A stretch of 64,000 nucleotides of DNA from Janthinobacterium sp. 67 (GCF_002797895.1 NZ_PGES01000001.1:1736001-1800000); one strand, 5' to 3'; shown: positions 1 to 9,147, counted from the first letter of the stretch. The notes: generated from the sequence alone by a model not told the origin. A program made the numbers and translations.

Positions 1-364
1 GGACGCCTGCCTGGCGCAATTGCGCAAACTGGCTGGCGGACGTGGCCAGGCCCGTGCCGGGTATCGCCAGGTTGTAGCCGGCGCCCAGCGCCGCCAAGGC
101 GCTGGCGCGCGGATCGAAGCCGATCTCGGCGCGCGAATTGCCGAGGATGATGAAGCGCGGCTGCCTGCGCAGCGCATGCTCCTGCTTGATCTGGTTCTGG
201 TAGCGGCTCAAGCCCGGCTTGACGGCATTGAAGTTGTCGCGCCGGACGACGCCGTACAAGCCATACGGATCGACGACGAAGACGAAGGCGCCCAGCAGCA
301 CGGCACCGGCCGCCAGCAGCAGCGCCAGGATGGCCAGATAGGATTTGAAAGGAGATGCCGTCAT
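1..364 (-). CDS. SGNH-like protein of an O-acetylation pair (partial)
   Basis: The reading frame is open from an ATG at 364 to the window edge, giving 121 N-terminal residues; the 3' part lies outside. Residues about 8-30 form one hydrophobic segment, so the protein is probably anchored in the inner membrane and faces the periplasm. Residues 71-85 read FIILGNSRAEIGFDP, which resembles the GxSR nucleophile block of SGNH-fold proteins that sit beside MBOAT acyltransferases. The gene starts 14 bases after the stop of the MBOAT gene, so the two should be co-transcribed. Inference: it passes or transfers acetyl groups to an exported polysaccharide. The catalytic Asp-His pair would be beyond the edge and cannot be checked. 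Confidence 0.7.
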   Translation of the reverse strand, partial: MTASPFKSYLAILALLLAAGAVLLGAFVFVVDPYGLYGVVRRDNFNAVKPGLSRYQNQIKQEHALRRQPRFIILGNSRAEIGFDPRASALAALGAGYNLAIPGTGLATSASQFAQLRQAGV

Positions 365-378
365 GATGTGCCCTCCCC

Positions 379-1905
379 CTAGAATTGAAAATACAGGAAT
401 TCGGCGGGACGGTTCAGGGCCAGCATGCTTGCCAGCGCCAGCACGGCGATGGCCGCCGCCCACCCAGGCGAGGCGCGCCAGGCAAGCATGCGTTCCCCTC
501 CCTCCTGAAAATCCAGCGCGGGATCGAAATGGCGCATGATCTGCTGCGTATTCGGCAAGGCAAAGGTAATCAGCGCAGCCACCGCTATCCACGTCCAGCT
601 TTCAATGAATGCCGTGCCGCCGCCCAGGTAATAAGCCATGCCCATGGCGCCCAGCATGGGTTGGAGCGGCAGCAGATGGGGCGCCAGCACATCGGGCAAG
701 GCCAGGCCAAAGCCGCCTGCCATGCCTTTGATGATCGTCAGGGCGGTCGCCAGGTCGGGCGCGCGAAAGAAGACCCAGGCAAGGCAGACGGCAGTGAAAG
801 TGAGGATCGTCGCCAGGATGTTCACCACCCGCGTATCGGACGGCAAATGCCACTGCCGCGCGACAGCGCTCCAGCCCTTGTGGATGGCCAGGTAGGCGCC
901 ATGCAGCGCGCCCCAGACGATGAAATTCCACCCGGCGCCATGCCACAGGCCGCCCAGCACCATGGTGATCATCAGGTTCAGGTAGCGCCGCAGCGGGCCG
1001 CAGCGCTTGCCGCCCAGCGGGATATACAAGTAATCGCGCAGAAAGCGCGACAGGGTCATGTGCCAGCGGCGCCAGAATTGCGCGATATTGCGCGATTTAT
1101 AGGGTGAATCGAAGTTCAAGGGCAGCCGCACGCCAAACAACCGGGACAAGCCGATGGCCATGTCGGAATAGCCGGAAAAATCGAAGTACAGCTGGAACGC
1201 ATACGCGAGCACGCCAGCCCAGGCGACCAGCAACGATGGCGCGACGGGATCACTGAACAAGGGCGCCGCATAGGCGCCGATATTATCGGCAACCAGCACC
1301 TTCTTGGCCAGGCCGATGAAAAAAATCGTGCTGCCGATGGCGATATTGCTGGCAGACAGGCGGAAGGTACGCCGGTCGACAAATTGCGGCATCATTTCCT
1401 TGTGATGCAAGACGGGGCCGGCGATCAGATGGGGGAAATAGGTGACGAACAGCAGATAGTGGACGAAGCGGCTTTCCTGCACCTTGCCCTTGCAGGTGTC
1501 GACCAGGAAGGCGATCTGGGTAAAAGTAAAAAAGGAAATGCCGATGGGCAGAATCACGTGCAGGGCGGGCATGGGCCGCTCCAGCAATTGCGCCAGGCTG
1601 GCAAGGAAAAATCCCGCGTATTTATAGTAGGCGAGCAAGCCGAGGTTGGCGGCAATGGCGGCAGCCAGTATCGATTTCTTGCGCGCCGGGGGACTGGCTG
1701 CCAGCCAGGCCGCGCAGCCGTAGTTGAAGACGACGGAACCCAGCAACAGCGGCAGGTAGCGGTAATCCCAGTAAGCGTAGAAGAACAGCGAAGCCGCCGC
1801 CAGCCAGGCGGCAGCCCATAATTGCTTGCGCCGGCCGAGGATGAAAAAACCGGCCACCGTGACGGGCAGATAGGCAAACAGGAAGATCCATGAGTTGAAT
1901 AGCAT
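379..1905 (-). CDS. MBOAT family O-acyltransferase (AlgI-like)
   Basis: The 508-residue protein is an integral membrane protein with many hydrophobic segments and the MBOAT signature LGGLWHGAGWNF around residues 317-328, followed by a second conserved His near 334 (GALHGAY). The conserved block FDFSGYSDMAIG and the motif FWRRWHMTLSRFLRDYLYIP are typical of the AlgI/DltB/PatA branch. Members move acetyl or other acyl groups across the inner membrane to a periplasmic acceptor polymer. An AGG ribosome site lies 7 bases before the ATG at 1905. It is followed by an SGNH-like partner, the usual arrangement for polysaccharide O-acetylation. The acceptor polymer is unknown; no glycosyltransferases are in view. 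Confidence 0.88.
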   Translation of the reverse strand: MLFNSWIFLFAYLPVTVAGFFILGRRKQLWAAAWLAAASLFFYAYWDYRYLPLLLGSVVFNYGCAAWLAASPPARKKSILAAAIAANLGLLAYYKYAGFFLASLAQLLERPMPALHVILPIGISFFTFTQIAFLVDTCKGKVQESRFVHYLLFVTYFPHLIAGPVLHHKEMMPQFVDRRTFRLSASNIAIGSTIFFIGLAKKVLVADNIGAYAAPLFSDPVAPSLLVAWAGVLAYAFQLYFDFSGYSDMAIGLSRLFGVRLPLNFDSPYKSRNIAQFWRRWHMTLSRFLRDYLYIPLGGKRCGPLRRYLNLMITMVLGGLWHGAGWNFIVWGALHGAYLAIHKGWSAVARQWHLPSDTRVVNILATILTFTAVCLAWVFFRAPDLATALTIIKGMAGGFGLALPDVLAPHLLPLQPMLGAMGMAYYLGGGTAFIESWTWIAVAALITFALPNTQQIMRHFDPALDFQEGGERMLAWRASPGWAAAIAVLALASMLALNRPAEFLYFQF

Positions 1906-2042
1906 CGCTTTACCTGTCGGGAAGATGGGAGGTCGCCAGGGCCACGCCTTGGCGCCCCGCCATTTTCCTTGTCGCTCCGTTTCGTTGCTAGCAGAAATAT
2001 CAACTTATCTGCATGCGTATCGGCCCCGCCGGACCTGGCAGC

Positions 2043-3233
2043 TTAAAACGCGTCGCCGGGAATGCGCACCGCCCCTTCCATCAGCACGCGCGCGCTGCGG
2101 CTCATGATGGCCTTGGTGACGCTCCATGCGCCATCGGCCAGCGCCGCTTCCGCGCCCACCATCAGGGTGCCGGACGGGTGGCCGAAGCGCACCGAGTTAC
2201 GGGGGCCGCCGCCGGCCGCCAGGTTGACCAGTGTGCCGGGAATGGCCGCCGCCGTGCCGATGGCGACAGCGGCCGTGCCCATCATGGCGTGGTGCAGCTT
2301 GCCCATGGACAGGGCGCGCACCAGCAGGTCGATATCGGCCGCGTTGACCTGCTTGCCGCTGGACGAGACGTAGCTGGCCGGCCTGGCGACAAACGCCACT
2401 TTCGGCGTGTGCTGGCGCTTCGCCGCCTCGTCGAGATGGGAAATGAGGCCCATGCGCAGCGCGCCGTGCGCGCGGATGGTCTCGAAGCGGGCTAGCGCGG
2501 CCGGATCGCCATTGATGGCGTCCTGCAGCTCCGTGCCCGTGTAGCCGATGGCGTCCGCATCGACGAAAATCGTCGGGATGCCGGCGTTGATCATCGTGAC
2601 TTTCAACACGCCGATGCCAGGCACGTCGAGGTCATCGACGAGGTTGCCGGTAGGGAACATCGCACCGCCGCCGCCCTCTTCCTCGGCGGCCGGATCGAGA
2701 AATTCCAGTTTCACTTCGGCGGCCGGAAAGGTCACGCCATCGAGTTCGAAGTCGCCCGTTTCCTGTACTTCGCCCTGCGTCATGGGCACGTGGGCGATGA
2801 TGGTCTTGCCGATATTGGCTTGCCAGATGCGCACCGTGGCGATGCCGTTTGCAGGCACGCGGGCGGCGTCCACCAAGCCGCTGGCAATGGCGAACGAGCC
2901 GACGGCGGCCGACAGGTTGCCGCAGTTGCCGCTCCAGTCGACGAAGGGCCTGTCGATGGAAACCTGGCCGAACAGATAGTCGACGTCGTGGTCAAGCTTG
3001 CTGCTTTTCGCCAGGATCACCGTCTTGCTAGTGCTCGAGGTGGCGCCGCCCATGCCGTCGATCTGCTTGCCGTAGGGGTCGGGGCTGCCGATCACGCGCA
3101 GCAGGAGCGCATCGCGCGCGGCGCCCGGCACTTGCGCGCTGGCAGGCAAATCCTGCAGGCGGAAGAACACGCCCTTGCTGGTGCCGCCGCGCATATAGGT
3201 GGCGGGGATTTTGATTTGGGGGGTATGGGTCAT
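2043..3233 (-). CDS. prpF: 2-methylaconitate cis-trans isomerase PrpF
   Basis: The 396-residue protein has the PrpF N-terminus with the block MRGGTSKGVFF at residues 14-24 and a later GGGPRNSVRFGHPSG block, both characteristic of the diaminopimelate-epimerase fold PrpF family. Together with AcnD it replaces PrpD: AcnD dehydrates 2-methylcitrate and PrpF isomerises the product so that it can be rehydrated to 2-methylisocitrate. It is the last gene of the prp cluster, 98 bases after acnD, and that gap holds a 27-base perfect palindrome that could trim or stabilise the mRNA. The start at 3233 has the ribosome site AGGA 6 bases upstream. Confidence 0.95.
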   Translation of the reverse strand: MTHTPQIKIPATYMRGGTSKGVFFRLQDLPASAQVPGAARDALLLRVIGSPDPYGKQIDGMGGATSSTSKTVILAKSSKLDHDVDYLFGQVSIDRPFVDWSGNCGNLSAAVGSFAIASGLVDAARVPANGIATVRIWQANIGKTIIAHVPMTQGEVQETGDFELDGVTFPAAEVKLEFLDPAAEEEGGGGAMFPTGNLVDDLDVPGIGVLKVTMINAGIPTIFVDADAIGYTGTELQDAINGDPAALARFETIRAHGALRMGLISHLDEAAKRQHTPKVAFVARPASYVSSSGKQVNAADIDLLVRALSMGKLHHAMMGTAAVAIGTAAAIPGTLVNLAAGGGPRNSVRFGHPSGTLMVGAEAALADGAWSVTKAIMSRSARVLMEGAVRIPGDAF

Positions 3234-3280
3234 TAGAGTTCCTGCGTTGAATTGCTGATTAAACCCAGAGGCAAAGAGCT

Positions 3281-3307
3281 GGGGTCAGACCCGCCGGGTC
3301 TGACCCC
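3281..3307. repeat. 27-base perfect palindrome, copy 1
   Basis: GGGGTCAGACCC is followed by a 3-base loop (gcc) and its exact reverse complement, giving a 12-bp hairpin with no T tract. A second copy with identical arms lies at 35474-35500. Both copies sit at the 3' end of a gene, here between acnD and prpF. The features fit a dispersed REP-like or transcript-end element. Confidence 0.8.
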
Positions 3308-3331
3308 TGATTACGTTGCATCAATCGTGAA

Positions 3332-5938
3332 TTACGCGGCTTTCGAAGACTCGAGGAAATCCTGCGCAAAGCGTTGCAGCACGCCGCCCGCCTCATAGAT
3401 CGACACCTCTTCCGCCGTATCGAGGCGGCAGGTGACGGGCACTTGCACCGTTTCGCCGTTCTTGCGGTGGATGACGAGAGTCAGGGTGGAGCGCGGCGTG
3501 CGCTCGCCCACGACGTCGTAGGTTTCGCTGCCGTCCAGGCCCAGGGTCTTGCGGTTCACGCCAGGGAGGAATTCCAGCGGCAAGACGCCCATGCCCACCA
3601 GGTTGGTGCGGTGGATGCGCTCGAAGCCTTCGGCCACGATGGCTTCCACGCCGGCCAGGCGCACGCCCTTGGCGGCCCAGTCGCGCGACGAACCCTGGCC
3701 ATAGTCGGCGCCGGCGATGATGATCAATGGCTGCTTGCGCTCCATGTACACCTCGATGGCTTCCCACATGCGCGAGATCGTGCCTTCCGGTTCAATGCGC
3801 GTGAGCGAACCCGCTTTCACCTTGCCGTCCTCGATGACCATCTCGTTTTTCAGGGTCGGGTTGGCAAACGTGGCGCGCTGCGCCGTCAAATGGTCGCCCC
3901 GGTGCGTGGCGTAGGAATTGAAATCTTCCTCGGGCAAGCCCATCTTCGCCAGGTATTCGCCGGCCGCGCTGTCGAGCATGATGGCGTTCGATGGCGACAA
4001 GTGGTCGGTCGTGATGTTGTCGCCCAGGACGGCCAGCGGACGCATGCCTTTCAAGGGGCGCGCACCGGCCAGCGCGCCTTCCCAGTACGGCGGCCGGCGG
4101 ATATACGTCGTCTGCGGACGCCAGTCGTACAGGGGGCTGACCTTGATGCCGTCGTCAGCCTGCGCGGCGAACATCGGAATGTACACCTTGCGGTACTGTT
4201 CCGGCTTGACGCTGGCAGCGACGATGGCGTCGATTTCCTCGTCGGACGGCCAGATATCCTTGAGCAGAATCGGCTTGCCATCCGCGTCATGGCCCAGCAC
4301 ATCCTTTTCGATATCGAAGCGGATGGTGCCGGCGATCGCGTAGGCCACCACCAGCGGCGGCGAGGCGAGGAAAGCCTGCTTTGCGTACGGGTGGATGCGG
4401 CCGTCGAAGTTGCGGTTGCCCGACAGGACGGCCGTGGCGTACAGGTCGCGCGACACCACTTCATCCTGGATCACGGGGTCGAGCGCGCCCGACATGCCGT
4501 TGCACGAGGTGCAGGCAAAGGCCACGACGCCAAAGCCCAGCTGTTCCAGTTCCGGCATCAGGCCCGCTTCCTGCAGATACAGTTCCACGGTTTTCGAGCC
4601 GGGCGCCAGCGACGATTTCACCCATGGCTTGCGGGTCAATCCCAGGCGGTTCGCATTGCGCGCGATCAGGCCGGCGGCGATCATGTTGCGCGGATTGTTC
4701 GTGTTGGTGCAGCTGGTAATGGCCGCGATGATGACGGCGCCGTCCGGCATCTTGCCCGGCTCGTTCTCGACCACGCCGGAGATGCCGCGCGCGGCCAGTT
4801 CCGACGTCGGCACGCGGTTGTGCGGATTCGACGGCCCGGCGATATTGCGCACGACGGACGACAGGTCAAACGTCAGCACGCGCTCATACTGCGCGTCGAC
4901 CAGGCTGTCGGCCCACAGGCCCGTCTCTTTCGCGTACAGCTCCACCAGTTTCACCAGTTCGTCGTCGCGGCCCGTCAGTTTCAGATATTTGATGGTTTGC
5001 GCGTCGATGTAGAACATGGCGGCCGTGGCGCCAAATTCCGGCGCCATGTTGGAAATCGTGGCGCGGTCGCCCAGGGTCAGGTGCGAGGCGCCTTCGCCAA
5101 AGAATTCCAGGTAGGACGAGACGACCTTCTGCTTGCGCAAAAATTCCGTCAGCGCCAGCACCGTGTCGGTAGCCGTGATACCGGGCTGCGGTTTACCCGT
5201 CAGCTTGACGCCGATAATGTCGGGCAAACGCATCCACGAAGCACGGCCCAGCATCACGCTTTCCGCTTCCAGGCCGCCCACGCCGATGGCGATCACGCCC
5301 AGCGCGTCGACCATCGGCGTATGTGAATCCGTGCCGACCAGGGTGTCGGGATAGGCCACGCCGTCCTGCACCTGGATCACGGGCGACATGCGCTCGAGGT
5401 TAATCTGGTGCAGGATGCCGTTCCCCGGCGGGATCACGTCGACGTTTTTAAACGCTTTCTTGGTCCAGTCGATGAAGTCGAAACGGTCTTCGTTGCGGCG
5501 GTCTTCGATGGCGCGGTTCTTGGCGAAGGCGTCGGGGTCGAAACCGCCGCATTCGACGGCCAGCGAGTGGTCGACCACCAGCTGCGTGGGCACGACGGGG
5601 TTGACGAGGGCCGGGTCGCCGCCCTGGGCCGCGATGGCGTCGCGCAGGCCGGCCAGGTCGACCAGGGCCGTCTGGCCCAGGATGTCATGGCAGACCACGC
5701 GCGCGGGGAACCACGGGAAGTCCAGGTCGCGGCGGCGTTCGATGAACTGGCTCAGCGAGGCGTTCAGGGTGGCCGGGTCGCAGCGGCGCACGAGGTTTTC
5801 GGCCAGCACGCGCGAGGTGTAGGGCAAGGTGGCGTAGGCGCCTGGCTGAATCGCATCGACTGCGGCGCGCGTGTCGAAGTAGTCCAGCCCTGTTCCCGGC
5901 AAGGCCTTGCGGTGCAGTGTGTTCATATTAGGGGTCAT
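3332..5938 (-). CDS. acnD: Fe/S-dependent 2-methylcitrate dehydratase AcnD
   Basis: The 868-residue protein is aconitase-like. Cys410 (ITSCTNTNNP) and Cys476/Cys479 (ACTSCNGMSG) are the three ligands of a [4Fe-4S] cluster, and the C-terminal swivel domain carries GADYGQGSSRDWAAKG. AcnD converts 2-methylcitrate to a methylaconitate isomer that PrpF then corrects. It belongs to the prpB-prpC-acnD-prpF operon. The chosen ATG at 5938 shares one base with the prpC stop (taATG) and has AAGGA 9 bases upstream inside prpC; a second in-frame ATG at 5926 has no ribosome site. Ordinary aconitase is unlikely because of the operon and because PrpF is present while PrpD is absent. Confidence 0.95.
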   Translation of the reverse strand: MTPNMNTLHRKALPGTGLDYFDTRAAVDAIQPGAYATLPYTSRVLAENLVRRCDPATLNASLSQFIERRRDLDFPWFPARVVCHDILGQTALVDLAGLRDAIAAQGGDPALVNPVVPTQLVVDHSLAVECGGFDPDAFAKNRAIEDRRNEDRFDFIDWTKKAFKNVDVIPPGNGILHQINLERMSPVIQVQDGVAYPDTLVGTDSHTPMVDALGVIAIGVGGLEAESVMLGRASWMRLPDIIGVKLTGKPQPGITATDTVLALTEFLRKQKVVSSYLEFFGEGASHLTLGDRATISNMAPEFGATAAMFYIDAQTIKYLKLTGRDDELVKLVELYAKETGLWADSLVDAQYERVLTFDLSSVVRNIAGPSNPHNRVPTSELAARGISGVVENEPGKMPDGAVIIAAITSCTNTNNPRNMIAAGLIARNANRLGLTRKPWVKSSLAPGSKTVELYLQEAGLMPELEQLGFGVVAFACTSCNGMSGALDPVIQDEVVSRDLYATAVLSGNRNFDGRIHPYAKQAFLASPPLVVAYAIAGTIRFDIEKDVLGHDADGKPILLKDIWPSDEEIDAIVAASVKPEQYRKVYIPMFAAQADDGIKVSPLYDWRPQTTYIRRPPYWEGALAGARPLKGMRPLAVLGDNITTDHLSPSNAIMLDSAAGEYLAKMGLPEEDFNSYATHRGDHLTAQRATFANPTLKNEMVIEDGKVKAGSLTRIEPEGTISRMWEAIEVYMERKQPLIIIAGADYGQGSSRDWAAKGVRLAGVEAIVAEGFERIHRTNLVGMGVLPLEFLPGVNRKTLGLDGSETYDVVGERTPRSTLTLVIHRKNGETVQVPVTCRLDTAEEVSIYEAGGVLQRFAQDFLESSKAA

Positions 5939-7092
5939 TATTTGCGGTCCTTGATCGGCACGAATTCCAGGTCTTCCGGGCCCACGTAGTTGGCGCTCGG
6001 GCGGATGATCTTGTTGTCGATGCGCTGCTCGACGATGTGGGCGGCCCAGCCCGAGGTGCGCGAAATGACGAACAGCGGCGTAAACATCGCCGTCGGCACG
6101 CCCATCATGTGGTAGGACACGGCCGAGAACCAGTCCAAGTTCGGGAACATGTTCTTGATTTCCCACATGACCGATTCCAGGCGCTCGGCGATGTCGAACA
6201 TTTTCGTGGAACCGGCTTCCTGCGACAGCGAACGGGCCACTTCCTTGATGACCACGTTGCGCGGGTCGGAGATCGTGTAGACGGGGTGGCCAAAGCCGAT
6301 CACCACTTCCTTGTTGGCGACGCGCTCGCGGATGTCCGCTTCCGCTTCGTCAGGGTTGTCGTAGCGTTTCTGGATTTCCAGCGCCACTTCATTCGCGCCG
6401 CCGTGTTTCGGGCCGCGCAGCGCACCGATGGCGCCCGTGATGGCCGAGTGGATGTCCGAGCCCGTGCCGGCGATGACGCGGCTGGTGAAGGTCGAGGCGT
6501 TGAATTCGTGTTCCGCGTACAGGATCAGCGAGGTGTGCATGGCTTTTTCCCACGACGCCGACGGTTTTTCGCCGTGCAGCAGGTGCAGGAAGTGGCCGCC
6601 GATCGAATCGTCGTCCGTTTCCACTTCGATGCGCTTGCCGTTATGGCTGTAGTGGTACCAGTACAGCAGCATGGAGCCGAACGACGCCATCAGGCGGTCG
6701 GCGATGTCGCGCGCGCCCGGCGCGTTATGGTCGTCTTTTTCCGGCAGGGTGCAGCCCAGCACGGACACGCCCGTGCGCATCACGTCCATCGGGTGGGCGG
6801 CGGCCGGCAGCGCTTCGAGCGCCAGCTTCACGGCCGACGGCAAGCCGCGCAAGGATTTCAGCTTGGCCTTGTAGCCTTTCAGTTCCGCGGAAGTCGGCAG
6901 CTTGCCGTGCACCAGCAGGTAGGCGATTTCCTCGAACTCGCAGCTGTCGGCCACGTCCAGGATATCGTAGCCGCGGTAGTGCAAATCGTTGCCGGTCTTG
7001 CCGACCGAGCACAACGCCGTGTTGCCGGCGGTGACGCCGGACAGGGCGACGGATTTTTTAGGCTTGAAAGTGGCGGCTTGCGGTGCGTTCAT
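5938..7092 (-). CDS. prpC: 2-methylcitrate synthase
   Basis: The 384-residue protein is a type II-like citrate synthase family member. It contains the blocks [20 protein letters not shown] (active-site His) and [14 protein letters not shown] (second active-site His) and an early [12 protein letters not shown] segment typical of PrpC. It condenses propionyl-CoA with oxaloacetate to 2-methylcitrate in the cytoplasm, the first committed step of propionate catabolism. The ATG at 7092 is preceded by TTGGAG at a spacing of 6; an upstream TTG at 7104 is less likely. The gap to prpB is 80 bases. The neighbours make methylcitrate rather than citrate the expected product. Confidence 0.94.
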   Translation of the reverse strand: MNAPQAATFKPKKSVALSGVTAGNTALCSVGKTGNDLHYRGYDILDVADSCEFEEIAYLLVHGKLPTSAELKGYKAKLKSLRGLPSAVKLALEALPAAAHPMDVMRTGVSVLGCTLPEKDDHNAPGARDIADRLMASFGSMLLYWYHYSHNGKRIEVETDDDSIGGHFLHLLHGEKPSASWEKAMHTSLILYAEHEFNASTFTSRVIAGTGSDIHSAITGAIGALRGPKHGGANEVALEIQKRYDNPDEAEADIRERVANKEVVIGFGHPVYTISDPRNVVIKEVARSLSQEAGSTKMFDIAERLESVMWEIKNMFPNLDWFSAVSYHMMGVPTAMFTPLFVISRTSGWAAHIVEQRIDNKIIRPSANYVGPEDLEFVPIKDRK

Positions 7093-7172
7093 TGATTTCT
7101 CCAAAAATTGACTAGTCTCGGTTGCGTCACTGCGGGGCCAGCATGCGGCCCCTGCTTCTTGCTTATTTCTGC

Positions 7173-8060
7173 TTATTTCTTTTGCGCGGCGAACAGCGCA
7201 TCGAGTTTTTGCTCGAAATCGTGGTAATTGATCGATTCATACAGCTCCATGCGCGTTTGCATGGTGTCGACGACGTTCTTTTGCGTGCCGTCGCGGCGCA
7301 GCGCCTGGTAGACGTTTTCGGCCGCCTTGTTCATCGCGCGGAAGGCCGACAAGGGGTACAGCGCCAGGCCCACGTGGGCGCTGCGCAGTTCGTCCAGCGT
7401 GAACAGCGGCGTGGAACCGAATTCCGTGATGTTGGCCAGGATCGGCACGTTGACGGCCTTGGCGAAGGTGGCGTACATGTCCAGGTCCGTGATCGCTTCC
7501 GGGAAGATCATGTCGGCGCCCGCCTCGACGCAGGCGACGGCGCGCTCGAGCGCCGCTTCCAGGCCATCGACGGCCAGCGCATCGGTGCGCGCCATGATGA
7601 CGAAGTTCGGGTCCGTGCGCGCATCGACGGCCGCCTTGATGCGGTCGACCATTTCTTCCTTGCTCACGATTTCCTTGCCCGGACGGTGGCCGCAGCGCTT
7701 GGCGCCAACCTGGTCTTCGATGTGCAGGGCGGCCGCGCCGAACTTGATCATCGATTTCACGGTGCGCGCCACGTTGAAGGCGGACGAACCGAAACCCGTG
7801 TCGGCGTCGACCAGCAGCGGCAGGTCGCACACGTCGGTGATGCGGCGGATATCGGTCAGCACGTCGTCCAGGCTGGAAATGCCCAGGTCGGGCAAGCCCA
7901 GCGAGCCGGCCGCGACGCCGCCGCCGGACAGGTAGATGGCTTTATAGCCGGCGCGCTTGGCCAGCAAGGCGTGGTTGGCGTTGATGGCGCCGACCACTTG
8001 CAACGGAGATTCTTCCTGGACGGCCTTGCGGAATGCGGCACCTGCGGAGTATTGAGTCAT
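7173..8060 (-). CDS. prpB: 2-methylisocitrate lyase
   Basis: The 295-residue protein belongs to the isocitrate lyase/PEP mutase superfamily. The catalytic segment [10 protein letters not shown] has Cys123 as the active-site residue, and DADTGFG carries metal-binding acidic residues. PrpB cleaves 2-methylisocitrate to pyruvate and succinate, the last step of the cycle. It is the first gene of the operon and has an AAGG ribosome site 8 bases before the ATG. A consensus sigma-54 promoter lies about 66 bases upstream, so the whole cluster is probably activated by a PrpR-type enhancer-binding protein when methylcitrate accumulates. No prpR gene is found on this side of the cluster. Confidence 0.95.
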   Translation of the reverse strand: MTQYSAGAAFRKAVQEESPLQVVGAINANHALLAKRAGYKAIYLSGGGVAAGSLGLPDLGISSLDDVLTDIRRITDVCDLPLLVDADTGFGSSAFNVARTVKSMIKFGAAALHIEDQVGAKRCGHRPGKEIVSKEEMVDRIKAAVDARTDPNFVIMARTDALAVDGLEAALERAVACVEAGADMIFPEAITDLDMYATFAKAVNVPILANITEFGSTPLFTLDELRSAHVGLALYPLSAFRAMNKAAENVYQALRRDGTQKNVVDTMQTRMELYESINYHDFEQKLDALFAAQKK

Positions 8061-8125
8061 GTGTTCACCTTATGGGTTTCGGATGGTCCCGAATGTTTCA
8101 CGGAGTGGCTATGAGCACCAGTATT

Positions 8126-8140
8126 GCAAATGCCGTGCCA
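8126..8140 (-). promoter_or_regulatory. sigma-54 promoter of the prp operon
   Basis: Read on the minus strand the sequence is TGGCACGGCATTTGCA, which matches the sigma-54 consensus TGGCACG-N4-TTGCA, with GG and GC separated by exactly 10 bases. It would start transcription near 8114, leaving a leader of about 55 bases before prpB. Propionate operons of enterobacteria are sigma-54/PrpR controlled, which agrees with this site. Confidence 0.88.
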
Positions 8141-8262
8141 GGCCGGCGCGGCGTCGCAAAAAAGACGTGACGGCAGAGTGAAAACAGGGGGAAGGCGCGC
8201 GCCGGCGCTGCTCTACGGCTGTACCGCCTGGTAACAGCGATGTCACGTTTGGTTTGCGCAAC

Positions 8263-8309
8263 GTTTCAATATTGTTTCATAATTTCACCTTGAAACAAAA
8301 TATTGAAAC
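8263..8309. promoter_or_regulatory. Upstream dyad, candidate PrpR enhancer
   Basis: The left arm GTTTCAATATTGTTTCA (8263-8279) and the right arm TGAAACAAAATATTGAAAC (8291-8309) are inverted copies; the right arm has two extra A bases. The dyad lies about 120-170 bases upstream of the sigma-54 promoter, the normal distance for an enhancer-binding protein acting by DNA looping. PrpR is the obvious candidate, but binding is inferred. Confidence 0.7.
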
Positions 8310-8350
8310 ATGCAACAGAACTCGGTGAAATCAATGGAAGCAGGAGCGGA

Positions 8351-8378
8351 AAGAAAAACAGCCGGCGGGTGCCGGCTG
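8351..8378 (-). terminator. Rho-independent terminator of the 82-residue protein gene
   Basis: On the minus strand CAGCCGGC, a 4-base loop and GCCGGCTG form an 8-bp stem followed by TTTTTCTT. It starts 25 bases after the stop codon of the gene ending at 8404. Confidence 0.85.
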
Positions 8379-8403
8379 AAGATGAGTGCGGAAAGGTGAG
8401 GGA

Positions 8404-8652
8404 TCAGGCCAGCCGCACCAGCGGATTGGCGATGATGTTGTCGATCTGGCGCACGGCTTCCTCGCAGGCGGCGGCGATGGCGCCCTCCTCGTCGTCGCGC
8501 ACGAATTGCATGGTCGAGCCTTCGAATACTTCCAGTCCTTCCGCCGTGGCGCGCTCGATGTCGCAACTGGCCGACCATTTGCCGTCGGTGGTGGGCACGG
8601 CCAGGGGAACGATTTCCCAGCCTTTATAGTGAATTTTGGAACTGCTATTCAT
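8404..8652 (-). CDS. Small protein of unknown function (82 residues)
   Basis: The ATG at 8652 has a perfect AAGGAGG ribosome site 6 bases upstream, and a strong terminator follows the stop, so this is a complete single-gene unit. The protein is acidic with no membrane segment or signal peptide. It opens with HYKGWEIVPLAVPTTDGKW and ends with a helix-like part containing AACEEAVRQIDNIIANPL. The next gene upstream (8776-9012) encodes a protein of the same size and plan (YRGFTI at the start, CAAGLEVARTEVDNLL at the end), so the two look like diverged tandem paralogues. I do not recognise a function. Confidence 0.82.
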   Translation of the reverse strand: MNSSSKIHYKGWEIVPLAVPTTDGKWSASCDIERATAEGLEVFEGSTMQFVRDDEEGAIAAACEEAVRQIDNIIANPLVRLA

Positions 8653-8775
8653 GGGGTGCCTCCTTGGCGACTGACTCAATAATGGAAATCGTAGCATGAA
8701 GCGCGACCGGCAGCGACGTGTTTCACGCGCCGGCCGTAGCCAGGCTCACTTTCGGGCTAAACGATTTACGCTGGC

Positions 8776-9012
8776 TCAAGGACGCAGCAGGTTATCCACT
8801 TCCGTGCGGGCTACTTCCAGGCCGGCCGCGCATGCCGTCTCGGGAGCCGCATAACCGCCCAGGGTGCGGCTGCGCGTGATCGCCTGCGCCTCGGGCTCCC
8901 CTTCGCGCTGCAGGCGGTAGGTAAAATCCCATAGATCGTCGTTATCCTTTTGCGGGGTCACGGAAATCGTAAAACCGCGGTACTGTTCGCTGCGTGCAGT
9001 GATATCGTTCAT
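8776..9012 (-). CDS. Small protein of unknown function (78 residues)
   Basis: The ATG at 9012 follows AAGGAGG at a spacing of 5. The soluble 78-residue product has the same architecture as its downstream neighbour: an aromatic-Gly-aromatic-Ile block (YRGFTISVTP) near the N-terminus, a Trp/Phe-containing middle (DLWDFTYRLQ) and a C-terminal helix with Cys, Ala and DNLLRP. The two genes are separated by 123 bases and probably arose by duplication. It faces away from the persulfide dioxygenase-like gene on the other strand, so the start regions of both share 9013-9177. Function unknown. Confidence 0.8.
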   Translation of the reverse strand: MNDITARSEQYRGFTISVTPQKDNDDLWDFTYRLQREGEPEAQAITRSRTLGGYAAPETACAAGLEVARTEVDNLLRP

Positions 9013-9141
9013 GAATTCCTCCTTGTAGCAATGAGGTTAGCACGCGGCAAGGCGCAGGGTGCGCACGACTGCGATGGGCGCATATCTGTTTTTCGCATGC
9101 CGAATCTCAAATTTCAACATTTTTTGAACGGACTCTGGCGA

Positions 9142-9147
9142 TATAAT
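9142..9147 (+). promoter_or_regulatory. -10 element upstream of the MBL dioxygenase gene
   Basis: TATAAT stands 31 bases before the ATG at 9178. No good -35 box is seen at 17 bases; the upstream sequence is AT-rich (TTTCAACATTTTTTGAAC), which could bind an activator or a repressor. Confidence 0.5.

Noticed and set aside
3374..5326. Long antisense reading frame (650 codons) over acnD
   Set aside because: It mirrors acnD in a GC-rich frame, is rich in His/Arg/Gln as expected for a shadow, and has no ribosome site.
8061..8403. A prpR gene upstream of prpB
   Set aside because: The interval holds only regulatory DNA and a terminator; no frame for an enhancer-binding protein exists there.
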